Under the pieces are notes generated by a model. The model ran no database searches. It was not told the DNA's origin and worked only from the letters and a program-made list of their open reading frames with translations. Positions 1-5,220 of a DNA stretch of 5,918 nucleotides are shown one piece after another. Source of the DNA: Planctomycetota bacterium (GTDB lineage Bacteria; Planctomycetota; UBA11346); NCBI GenBank assembly GCA_013821615.1, contig JACDGQ010000219.1, forward strand, positions 1 to 5,918, given 5' to 3'. The position numbers and the translations under genes are program-made. Every line of letters starts with the position of its first letter. Position 1 is the stretch's first letter.

Positions 1-442
1 GCGTCGCGAAGCGCGCCGCGTCGGTGACGGTGGCGACCGTGACCGTGAGGTTTTTTCCCGGGCGGTCGACGTGCCCGCGCATGTAGCCGGTCACGGCGTC
101 GCGGACCGCGTCCGCGCTCTCTGGCAGCGGCGCGGTGCCATCGCCGACCAGCGTCACGGTGACCGTGGCCTGGGGCCACAGCCACTCGCGACCCATGCTG
201 CGCTGGTCGTTGTCCCACTCGGGCAGTTCGGCGATCTCCACGGCGCTGAGCCAGTGGCCGCCGAGCTGGTCATCGAGCTGGCGGCGCGCGGCGCTGGCGA
301 TGCGCCCGCGCTGGTACTCGGCGCTGTTGGCGACCACGGTGCCGTTCTCGGTGATGATGACGCCCGGTGCGTCGCGGCCGCAGCCGGTGAGGGCGATGGC
401 GCCGGCGGTGAAAAAGCAGCACAGGAGCAGGGTCGGACGCAT
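1..442 (-). CDS. Putative exported lipoprotein, unknown function (3' end cut off by window)
   Basis: The frame is open from an ATG at 442 to the window edge, giving at least 147 residues; the C-terminus is missing. A short N-terminus with Arg2 is followed by a hydrophobic stretch (about residues 4-19) and then Leu-Thr-Gly-Cys at 18-21. This is a good lipobox, with Cys21 the expected lipidated residue, so the protein is probably membrane-anchored outside the cytoplasm. The mature part is hydrophilic. It includes an Arg/Gln-rich stretch (about 44-60) and two Thr/Val-alternating segments (about 92-99 and 131-140) that look like beta strands. GGAG lies 5 bases before the ATG, which supports this start. 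The gene is 79 bases downstream of nadE on the same strand, so co-transcription is possible. I do not recognise the family. The lipoprotein call is fairly secure; the function is unknown. Confidence 0.75.
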   Translation of the reverse strand, partial: MRPTLLLCCFFTAGAIALTGCGRDAPGVIITENGTVVANSAEYQRGRIASAARRQLDDQLGGHWLSAVEIAELPEWDNDQRSMGREWLWPQATVTVTLVGDGTAPLPESADAVRDAVTGYMRGHVDRPGKNLTVTVATVTDAARFAT

Positions 443-521
443 GGGGTCTCCGCGGCGCGTGGGTCGCGCAGGCTAATCGGATCCGTGAAGATCCCGTGAA
501 GGAGGAGGATGCCGACGGGCG
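443..521 (-). other. Short spacer between nadE and lipoprotein gene, no clear terminator
   Basis: The 79 bases between the nadE stop and the lipoprotein start hold only a weak 5-bp dyad (479-483 with 490-494, six-base loop). They also hold an imperfect tandem repeat of about 10-11 bases (GATCCGTGAA then GATCCCGTGAA, 480-500 on the plus strand). No T-run follows the dyad on either strand, so it does not look like an intrinsic terminator. The spacing allows read-through from nadE, though an internal promoter cannot be excluded. Confidence 0.35.
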
Positions 522-2144
522 TCAGCCGATGAAGCGCGCCACCGGCATGCGCCGGCCCAGGCCGAAGGCCTTCGCCGAGACCCGCAGCGCGGGCGGCGCC
601 TGGCGGCGTTTGAATTCGGCGGTCTCGACGAGGTGGACGATGCGCGCGACGGTGGCGGGATCCTCGCCGCGCGCGCCGAGCTCGTCGGGTGACAGGCCGA
701 GCTCGAGGTAGCCGTGCAGGATGCGGTCGAGCTGCGCGTAGGGCGGCAGGCTGTCCTGGTCGGTCTGGTCGGGGCGTAGTTCGGCGGAGGGTGCTTTGGT
801 GATGCTAGCCTCGGGGATACGCACGCCACTGCGGTTGGCGAAGCGCGCCAGCTCCCACACCTGGGTCTTGTAGACGTCGCCGAGCGGCGCCAGCCCGCCG
901 TTCATGTCGCCGTAGATGGTGCAGTACCCGACCGCCAGCTCGCTCTTGTTGCCGGTGGTCAGCGCCATCGCGCCCCAGCGGTTGGCCATGGCCATGACCA
1001 GCACGCCGCGCAGGCGCGACTGCAGGTTCTCTTCGGCGACGCCGGGCGGGCGCGGTCCCCAGGCCGGCGCCAGGCCGGCGAGCACGGTGTCGACCGCGCC
1101 GCCGATCGGCAGGGTGTGGTGGGCGATGCCAAGGTTGTGGCTGAGCGCGAGCGCGTCCTCGATGCTGCCCGGGCTGGAGTAGGGGCCGGGCATGAGCAGG
1201 CCGATGACGTTGTCCGCCCCGAGCGCGTCGACTGCCAGGGTCGCGACCAGCGCCGAGTCGATGCCGCCCGACAGGCCGAGCACGACCTTGCGCTGATGGG
1301 TCTTGGCGCAGTAGTCGTGGATGCCGGTCACCAGGCCCTGCCAGAGGTCGCCGAGGTCCTCGGCCGCAGGCGGCGCGGCGATCGCATGGTCGAGGTCGCC
1401 GACCACCACCGCTTCCTGCCAGCGCGGCGCGGTCGCGTACCAGGCGCCGTCCGGGCCGATGATGCAGCTGTCGCCATCGAAGAGCAGCTCGTCGTGGCCG
1501 CCGACCTGGTTGCAGTAGGCGACCGGCACCTTGGCGCGCCGCGCCACGGTCGCGACCAGGCGGCGGCGCAGCTGCGGCTTGCCCGCGGCATAGGGCGAGG
1601 CCGAGGCGTTGACGATCAGGTCGCAGCGCCCGGCGAGCTCGGCGACCGGATCGCTGTGATAGCCGATGCCGGCGAATTCCTGGCTCCAGATGTCCTCGCA
1701 GACGGTCAGCCCGACGCGCTTGCCGGCCAGGGTGATGACGCAGCTCTGGTCGCCGGGGCGGAAGTAGCGGCGTTCGTCGAAGACGTCGTAGGTCGGCAGC
1801 AGGCGCTTGTGATAGCTGGCGATGATCTGCCCGCGCGCCGTCGCCACCAGGGCGTTTGCGATGGGCGGCCCGGGAGAGCCGGGATCGACCGGTTCGGCGC
1901 AGCCGATCACCGCGGGCAGCGGCAGGTCGCGGGCGAGCGCGCTGACCATGCGCCACTGGCGGTCGACGAACCAGCGCCGCTCGAGCAGGTCACGTGGCGG
2001 ATAGCCGCCAAGGGAGACGAGTTCGGGGCAGACCAGCAGGTCGGCGCCCTGGAAGACCGCCTGGTTCGCCGCCCGGCGGATCGCTGCAGCCGCACCGTCC
2101 AGATCCCCGATGACGAGGTTCAGCTGGGCGAGGGCGATGCGCAT
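522..2144 (-). CDS. nadE: Glutamine-dependent NAD+ synthetase (two-domain NadE)
   Basis: This cytoplasmic enzyme performs the last step of NAD biosynthesis, amidating nicotinic acid adenine dinucleotide to NAD+ using ATP and glutamine-derived ammonia. The 540-residue length is normal for the fused bacterial form. The N-terminal nitrilase-like glutaminase domain (about 1-260) has its Glu-Lys-Cys triad: E41 in CPEL, K113 in YHKRLLPTY and C149 in LTVCEDIW. The C-terminal synthetase domain (about 265-540) has the ATP pyrophosphatase P-loop SGGIDS (292-297), TGNKSELAVGY (397-407), YGDMNGG (411-417) and SAELRPDQTDQDSLPPY (453-469). No key residue is missing. I chose the ATG at 2144 because the protein then begins MRIALAQLN, the usual family start. 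The frame stays open upstream to 2264, but those 40 residues are low-complexity Pro/Ser/Leu encoded by a pyrimidine tract. No clear Shine-Dalgarno precedes 2144. It is divergent from the propeller gene and upstream of the lipoprotein gene. Confidence 0.97.
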   Translation of the reverse strand: MRIALAQLNLVIGDLDGAAAAIRRAANQAVFQGADLLVCPELVSLGGYPPRDLLERRWFVDRQWRMVSALARDLPLPAVIGCAEPVDPGSPGPPIANALVATARGQIIASYHKRLLPTYDVFDERRYFRPGDQSCVITLAGKRVGLTVCEDIWSQEFAGIGYHSDPVAELAGRCDLIVNASASPYAAGKPQLRRRLVATVARRAKVPVAYCNQVGGHDELLFDGDSCIIGPDGAWYATAPRWQEAVVVGDLDHAIAAPPAAEDLGDLWQGLVTGIHDYCAKTHQRKVVLGLSGGIDSALVATLAVDALGADNVIGLLMPGPYSSPGSIEDALALSHNLGIAHHTLPIGGAVDTVLAGLAPAWGPRPPGVAEENLQSRLRGVLVMAMANRWGAMALTTGNKSELAVGYCTIYGDMNGGLAPLGDVYKTQVWELARFANRSGVRIPEASITKAPSAELRPDQTDQDSLPPYAQLDRILHGYLELGLSPDELGARGEDPATVARIVHLVETAEFKRRQAPPALRVSAKAFGLGRRMPVARFIG

Positions 2145-2185
2145 GCGGGCATCATGGAGAGGGAGGGGGGAAGGGGAAGGCAGGA

Positions 2186-2204
2186 GGGCGGGAGGGGAGA
2201 AGGG
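2186..2204 (+). other. Possible G-quadruplex motif
   Basis: Four plus-strand G-runs of three or more are separated by loops of 1, 1 and 4 bases (GGG-C-GGG-A-GGGG-AGAA-GGG). This fits the usual intramolecular G-quadruplex pattern. More G-runs lie just upstream (2161-2176). The motif is about 40 bases upstream of the nadE start, on the strand opposite its mRNA. The motif is seen directly; whether it folds is unknown. Confidence 0.5.
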
Positions 2205-2303
2205 CTGGCGCAGCGAATGCGATCTGCGCGCTGGGACGAGGTCGTGATCAGGTCGTCGCTCCACGGTGCGGATGGTGTCGTCGTCTCATCCCTTCTCCCC
2301 TCC
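2191..2303. repeat. Perfect 14-base inverted repeat in divergent spacer
   Basis: The purine arm GGAGGGGAGAAGGG at 2191-2204 is exactly reverse-complementary to the pyrimidine arm CCCTTCTCCCCTCC at 2290-2303, with 85 bases between. The arms are part of longer blocks: plus-strand purine-rich sequence from about 2157 to 2204 and plus-strand pyrimidine-rich sequence from about 2290 to 2334. The blocks face each other across the spacer between nadE and the exported propeller gene. Low sequence complexity raises the chance of coincidence, but 14 contiguous matches is notable. Confidence 0.7.
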
Positions 2304-2423
2304 AACCCTCGTGTATCCCCTTCTTCCCTCCCCCAGAGCGAATCCCCGTAATATCCTGTACCTTCGCGCAATAAGGTGGCGCGCGTGCGAGCGGCTGCGC
2401 AGTCCGACGTCGCTCACGCCCGC

Positions 2424-2432
2424 CCAAGGGAA
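2424..2432 (+). promoter_or_regulatory. Ribosome binding site of the exported propeller gene
   Basis: CAAGGGAAC, a good purine-rich Shine-Dalgarno-like stretch, ends about five bases before the ATG at 2438. It supports that start over the internal ATG at codon 7 (2456), which would also leave a usable signal peptide. Confidence 0.55.
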
Positions 2433-2437
2433 CGACC

Positions 2438-3829
2438 ATGGCCGCCTGCATTCGGATGATCATCCTCTCGTCATTGGTGACGGCGTCGCTGAGCGCGGCC
2501 GAGAGCGCGGCGCCGTCCGCGCCGTGCCGCATCCAGATCGTCGAGAAGGGCACGACCATCCCCGTGCCGCTGGTGGAACTGCGCACCACCCACCACGAGC
2601 GCTTCGTCAGCGACAACGCCGGCGTGATCGCCTTCGACCTGCCCGAATTCATGGGCCGCGAGGTGTGGTTCGAGATCATCGGCCAGGGCTACGAGGTGCC
2701 CAAGGATGGGTTCGGGAACCGCGGCGTACGCGTGCAACCAGAGCCCGGCCGGCGCCTCACCATCGAGGTCGAGCGCAGGATCATCGCGCGGCGCGTTGGC
2801 CGGCTGACCGGCGGCGGGCTGCTTGCCGAGAGCCAGCGCTGCGGCGAGCAGCGCGATTGGAAGGAATCGGGGATCATCGGCTGCGACAGCGTGCAGTGCG
2901 TGGCGTACCAGGGCCGGCTGCACTGGCTGTGGGGCGACAGCGGCGTGCCGCAGTACCCGCTCGGCATCTTCAACAGCAGCGGCGCGACCTCGCCGCTGCT
3001 CACCGCCGCGGACCTGACCCTGCCGCTGCGCGTGCCGCTGGCTTATTTCCACGACGACCGTGGGCAGCCGCGCGCCATCTCGCCGCTGTCCGGTCCCGGG
3101 CCGACCTGGGTGTTCGGCATGATCACCATGAAGGACCGGACCGGCGCCGAGCGCATGGGCGGCTTCTATTCCAAGATCAGGGGCGTGCTCGAGCCCTACG
3201 AAGCCGGCCTGACGGTGTGGAACGACGCCAAGCAGGTCTTCGAGCGCCAGCTGGTGGTGTGGGAGAAGAGCAGCGGCAAACCACTTCCGCGCGCGCGTCC
3301 GGACGGCGAGGCGGTGCACTGGCACGAGGCGCCGGACCGCGACTGGCTGCTGTTCGGTGGGCCGTTCCCGTTCATGCGCTGCCCCGCGACCTTCGAGGCG
3401 TGGTCGGATCCGTCGACCTGGGAGGCGCTGACCCCGCAGGCGGAGGTGCCGACAGCAGACGGCGGGAAGATCACCCCGCACGGCGGCAGCATCGGCTGGT
3501 GGCCGACGCGCAAGCGCTGGGTGGCGATCTTCACCCAGAAGAACGGCAAGCCCTCGCTGCTCGGCGAGCTGTGGTACTGCGAATCAGATCAGCCAACCGG
3601 GCCGTGGGGCCCGGCGGTGAAGGTGCTCAGCCACGAGAACTACACGTTCTACAATCCGCGCCTGCACACCGAGTTCACCCCGGATGGCGGCAAGGCGCTC
3701 TATTTCGAGGGCTCGTACAACACCCTGTTCACCGACAACCAGGCGCCGACGCCGCGTTACGAGTACAACCAGATCCTCTACAAGCTCGACCTCGACGATC
3801 CGGCGCTGGCGCCCGCGCACGCGCAATGA
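2438..3829 (+). CDS. Exported protein with N-terminal beta-sandwich-like domain and beta-propeller-like C-terminal region
   Basis: The protein has 463 residues. The N-terminus looks like a Sec signal peptide: Arg6, a hydrophobic core at about 7-18, and likely cleavage near Ala20/Ala21. It should therefore act outside the cytoplasm. Residues about 30-115 read as a small all-beta domain (CRIQIVEKG, VPLVELRTTHH, GVIAFDLPE) like the regulatory or Ig-like modules attached to secreted enzymes. From about 120 onward, repeated Trp/Tyr/Gly-rich strand units suggest a beta-propeller: LHWLWGDS (161-168), TWVFGMITM (223-231), LTVWND (258-263), WLLFGGPFPF (303-312), ELWYCES (377-383) with GPWGPAVKVL (388-397), and ALYFEGSY (420-427). 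The PTGPW pattern recalls five-bladed GH43/DUF4185-like propellers. From memory, close full-length relatives occur in Planctomycetota and Verrucomicrobiota as uncharacterised proteins. No catalytic residues can be assigned, so enzyme function is not claimed. The fold is inference. Confidence 0.88.
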   Translation: MAACIRMIILSSLVTASLSAAESAAPSAPCRIQIVEKGTTIPVPLVELRTTHHERFVSDNAGVIAFDLPEFMGREVWFEIIGQGYEVPKDGFGNRGVRVQPEPGRRLTIEVERRIIARRVGRLTGGGLLAESQRCGEQRDWKESGIIGCDSVQCVAYQGRLHWLWGDSGVPQYPLGIFNSSGATSPLLTAADLTLPLRVPLAYFHDDRGQPRAISPLSGPGPTWVFGMITMKDRTGAERMGGFYSKIRGVLEPYEAGLTVWNDAKQVFERQLVVWEKSSGKPLPRARPDGEAVHWHEAPDRDWLLFGGPFPFMRCPATFEAWSDPSTWEALTPQAEVPTADGGKITPHGGSIGWWPTRKRWVAIFTQKNGKPSLLGELWYCESDQPTGPWGPAVKVLSHENYTFYNPRLHTEFTPDGGKALYFEGSYNTLFTDNQAPTPRYEYNQILYKLDLDDPALAPAHAQ

Positions 3830-3830
3830 T

Positions 3831-4220
3831 TCACGGCTGCGGGTGCCAGTCGTCGCCGGGGTGCCCGATGGGCGACGCGGTCAACCACAGCGCCAGCGCG
3901 CAGCAGGTGCCGCCGCACAGCGCTTCCTCGACGAGGTCGACGGCGAGCGGCGCGAGCAGTGGCGCGCGCTCGCGCAGCACCGCGATGGCGGCGTCCCAGG
4001 CGACGGTGCGGCCGCTCGGCAGGTGCAGCACCACGTCGCCGGGCGCGGCGAGGAGGAGCTGGTCGGCGCCGGCGCGCATGGCCTCGTCGCGGTAGGCCAG
4101 GACGAACGGGCTGGTCAGGAGGCGCACGCCGGGGAAGCGGCGGATGTCGAGCGCGGTGGGCAGCAGCAACCGCCTGGTGGCGACGGCGCGGATGGGCTGG
4201 GCGAGCGGCAGGGTGGACAT
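3831..4220 (-). CDS. Hypothetical protein, 129 aa
   Basis: I do not recognise this protein. It is supported as a real gene by GGAG six bases before the ATG at 4220, by a balanced amino-acid composition unlike the Arg/Ala/Pro-rich shadow frames around it, and by ending precisely where the convergent propeller gene ends. It has no signal peptide. Alternating hydrophobic and charged segments (RRFPGVRLLTSPFVLAYRDE at 27-46, DQLLLAAPGDVVLHLPSG at 53-70, AVDLVEEAL at 93-101) suggest a small folded alpha/beta cytoplasmic protein. The C-terminal part is unusual: LCGGTCCALALWL places cysteines at 102, 106 and 107, followed by His120 and His126, which could bind a metal or form disulfides (speculation). 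It lies downstream of a long non-coding stretch that may be its leader. The existence of the gene is likely; its function is unknown. Confidence 0.65.
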   Translation of the reverse strand: MSTLPLAQPIRAVATRRLLLPTALDIRRFPGVRLLTSPFVLAYRDEAMRAGADQLLLAAPGDVVLHLPSGRTVAWDAAIAVLRERAPLLAPLAVDLVEEALCGGTCCALALWLTASPIGHPGDDWHPQP

Positions 4221-4232
4221 GGTCGACTCCAG
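4221..4232 (-). promoter_or_regulatory. Ribosome binding site of the 129-aa gene
   Basis: On the minus strand CTGGAG is followed by six bases and the ATG at 4220. The same TGGAG-spacer-ATG arrangement precedes the 88-aa membrane protein gene. This site is a main reason to accept the 129-aa frame as real and to fix its start. Confidence 0.6.
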
Positions 4233-4343
4233 GATGCGGATGGGGGTGACGGGGCCGTCGCCGCACGCGGGTGCGACGGTGGGCCGGGCGCGTCGCCGCC
4301 GGAGACGGGCTCCGGGTACGGATACGCGTGGAAGGCTCCGGAT

Positions 4344-4380
4344 CCGGTCGGTGCGGGCGCAGAGCCCGCGCCGGTACCGG
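4344..4380. repeat. Strong GC hairpin flanked by 10-base palindromes
   Basis: CCGGTC then GGTGCGGGC pairs with GCCCGCGCC then G..ACCGG around a GCAGA loop. This gives 15 base pairs with one G-U wobble and a two-base bulge, closing at 4358/4364. Two perfect palindromes overlap its ends: CCGGATCCGG at 4338-4347 and CCGGTACCGG at 4371-4380. No T-run follows on either strand, so it is not a standard intrinsic terminator. It may be a structured RNA element or a protein-binding site. Confidence 0.5.
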
Positions 4381-4470
4381 CGGAAGGGACATGAGGGGCG
4401 GAGTGGAGATGCACGAGCTGGCCTGCAGGCGGAGGGCCTGGAGGTGCAGCACAGGCGGCAAAGGGGAGGC

Positions 4471-4518
4471 GGGAGCCGTCAACGGGCCGCGATCACGCGG
4501 GTGATCGACGGTCTCGCC
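4471..4518. repeat. Nested inverted repeats
   Basis: The inner stem is GATCAC (4491-4496) with GTGATC (4501-4506) around a GCGG loop. An outer stem pairs CCGTC (4476-4480) with GACGG (4507-4511), and it extends as GGGAG (4471-4475) against CTC and CC (4513-4518) with single-base bulges. The pairing is visible directly. GC-rich DNA forms such stems often, so function is uncertain. Confidence 0.4.
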
Positions 4519-4620
4519 AGGACGGCGTGCCGGCAGGGTTCAGCGGGATGGTCGCGGACAAGCGGCGCGGACGATCCTGTTCCGTCGGGGCAGGCGAGGG
4601 ACCTGGTTCCTGCCGTTCAG

Positions 4621-4636
4621 CCCGGTGCGTACCGGG
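4621..4636. repeat. Perfect 6-bp GC hairpin
   Basis: CCCGGT and ACCGGG pair around a GCGT tetraloop. In the proposed minus-strand transcript it would lie within the first 40 or so bases. No poly-T follows it on either strand. Confidence 0.4.
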
Positions 4637-4666
4637 AGCCATGGGGATGGCGGTCTCATGGGAAAA

Positions 4667-4694
4667 AGCATAGCAGCTGATGGGGTTTATTCAA
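4667..4694 (-). promoter_or_regulatory. Candidate sigma70-type promoter reading toward the 129-aa gene
   Basis: On the minus strand TTGAAT (4694-4689; 4 of 6 to TTGACA) is followed by 16 bases and TATGCT (4672-4667; 4 of 6 to TATAAT). The expected start point is near 4660. The site sits in the most AT-rich patch of the surrounding sequence, which strengthens it. It would produce a leader of about 440 bases before the ATG at 4220. The match is moderate only. Confidence 0.35.
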
Positions 4695-4702
4695 ACCCTA
4701 TT
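4679..4702. repeat. AT-containing dyad overlapping the candidate -35
   Basis: GGGTTT (4683-4688) and AAACCC (4693-4698) flank ATTC. The pairing continues outward to 4679/4702 in plus-strand RNA if G-U pairs are allowed, giving 10 pairs. The symmetric sequence overlaps the proposed -35 hexamer, the position expected for an operator. It is not followed by a clear T-run on either strand, which argues against an intrinsic terminator. Confidence 0.45.
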
Positions 4703-4703
4703 T

Positions 4704-4730
4704 GGTCGCGCAGACCCGGGATACGCGACC
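4704..4730. repeat. 7-base perfect inverted repeat
   Basis: GGTCGCG (4704-4710) and CGCGACC (4724-4730) flank 13 bases that contain the palindrome CCCGGG. It lies 37 bases past the stop of the 88-aa gene on the minus strand and directly beside the AT-containing dyad. It may be a transcript-end stem or a binding site. No T-run was seen. Confidence 0.45.
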
Positions 4731-4766
4731 GATCTGAGAGGCTCTGGGTACCTGGGGGATCGCGCC

Positions 4767-5033
4767 TCAGGCGGGGGGCTGGACGGCGGGAACCGGGCGG
4801 CGGAAACACGTGATCAGCCCCAGGATCACCAGCAGCAGCCCCAGGGCGCCGGCCAGCCCGACGGCGACCAGCAGGGTGTCGCTGGTGAGCGGGATCTCCT
4901 GGCCGAACAGGTCGAGGGTGCCCTGGCCGCCGCGCTCGATCAGCCGCGCGTGGTTGGTGGACCACACCCACCCGGCCATGGCCAGGACCGCGCTCCCGGC
5001 GAGGAGGCGGAGGAGTCCGGAAAGGATGTTCAT
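4767..5033 (-). CDS. Small two-helix membrane protein, 88 aa
   Basis: Two hydrophobic segments are clear. The first is at about residues 4-24 (LSGLLRLLAGSAVLAMAGWVW). The second is at about 53-77 (LLVAVGLAGALGLLLVILGL and on). They are joined by a polar loop of roughly 28 residues (STNHARLIERGGQGTLDLFGQEIPLTS) and end in a short Arg- and Pro-rich tail. Arg residues at both ends suggest both termini face the cytoplasm and the loop faces out, but the loop is also charged, so this is tentative. GGAG lies five bases before the ATG at 5033, supporting the start. The layout recalls small membrane-anchor proteins such as the N-terminus of AmaP-like proteins, but similarity is too general to name a family. 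It is divergent from cheX across a 187-base spacer. The gene is likely real; its function is unknown. Confidence 0.72.
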   Translation of the reverse strand: MNILSGLLRLLAGSAVLAMAGWVWSTNHARLIERGGQGTLDLFGQEIPLTSDTLLVAVGLAGALGLLLVILGLITCFRRPVPAVQPPA

Positions 5034-5064
5034 GGCGGCTCCAGGGGCGGCGGTGGCGCAGGTC

Positions 5065-5104
5065 CCGGATCTGACGCGGCGGCGGCGCCGGATCCAGACG
5101 GCGG
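5065..5104. repeat. Imperfect direct repeat in the divergent spacer
   Basis: CCGGATCTGACGCGGCGG (5065-5082) recurs as CCGGATCCAGACGGCGG (5088-5104), with starts 23 bases apart, about two helical turns. It lies between the starts of the membrane protein and cheX genes, so it could be a paired regulator site. The sequence is GC-rich and simple, so this is weak. Confidence 0.3.
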
Positions 5105-5161
5105 ATCGCCGGGCGCGCAGTGGGGACGTGCAGCTGGCCTGCCGTGCCGCACCGGTCCGTC

Positions 5162-5190
5162 TTGCGGCTGGCGCGGCGCTGAGGTAGGAT
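5162..5190 (+). promoter_or_regulatory. Candidate promoter of the cheX-kinase pair
   Basis: TTGCGG (5162-5167; 3 of 6 to TTGACA), a 17-base spacer, then TAGGAT (5185-5190; 4 of 6 to TATAAT). The expected start point near 5197 would give a leader of 25-40 bases. The spacing is ideal but the hexamers are weak. Confidence 0.35.
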
Positions 5191-5220
5191 CACTGGCACC
5201 ACCACGGATGGACGGTCGAT

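Larger units (their letters stand above)
4221..4766. other. 546-base stretch with no convincing gene; structured, possibly a long leader
   Basis: The open frames that cross this stretch on either strand are rich in Arg/Gly or Pro/Ser/Ala, lack a credible ribosome site and match no motif I know. They look like high-GC noise. What it does hold is a possible minus-strand promoter with an AT-richer island (about 4660-4705), an inverted repeat at 4704-4730, and hairpins at 4621-4636, 4471-4518 and 4344-4380. If the promoter is real, the 129-aa gene has a leader of more than 400 bases. I compared it by eye with common riboswitch cores (TPP, cobalamin, c-di-GMP) and saw no match. Confidence 0.5.

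Noticed and set aside
51..60. Run of six T on the plus strand as a possible terminator
   Set aside because: It lies inside the open lipoprotein reading frame (Gly-Lys-Asn codons on the minus strand) and no stem precedes it.
1116..2351. Long plus-strand frame (411 aa) opposite nadE
   Set aside because: It runs antisense to nadE, whose catalytic motifs are complete. Its Ala/Gly/Asp-rich translation shows no motif; it is a product of GC bias.
2471..3481. Minus-strand frame (336 aa) within the propeller gene
   Set aside because: It is antisense to a well-supported gene, with biased composition and no credible ribosome site.
2266..4095. Long plus-strand frame (609 aa) overlapping the propeller gene
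   Set aside because: It overlaps the propeller gene in another frame and is extremely Arg/Ala/Pro-rich, a typical high-GC shadow. The propeller frame has a signal peptide, ribosome site and coherent strand pattern.
4441..4518. Resemblance to a c-di-GMP riboswitch (CACAGG...GGCAAAG on the plus strand)
   Set aside because: Only a short stretch resembles the conserved core, with extra bases inserted. The second conserved half is absent and no plus-strand gene follows.
4144..4680. Plus-strand frame (178 aa) across the gene-poor stretch
   Set aside because: Its first part is antisense to the 129-aa gene and the rest is Arg/Gly-rich with no ribosome site or motif. I considered it as a gene for the gap but could not support it.
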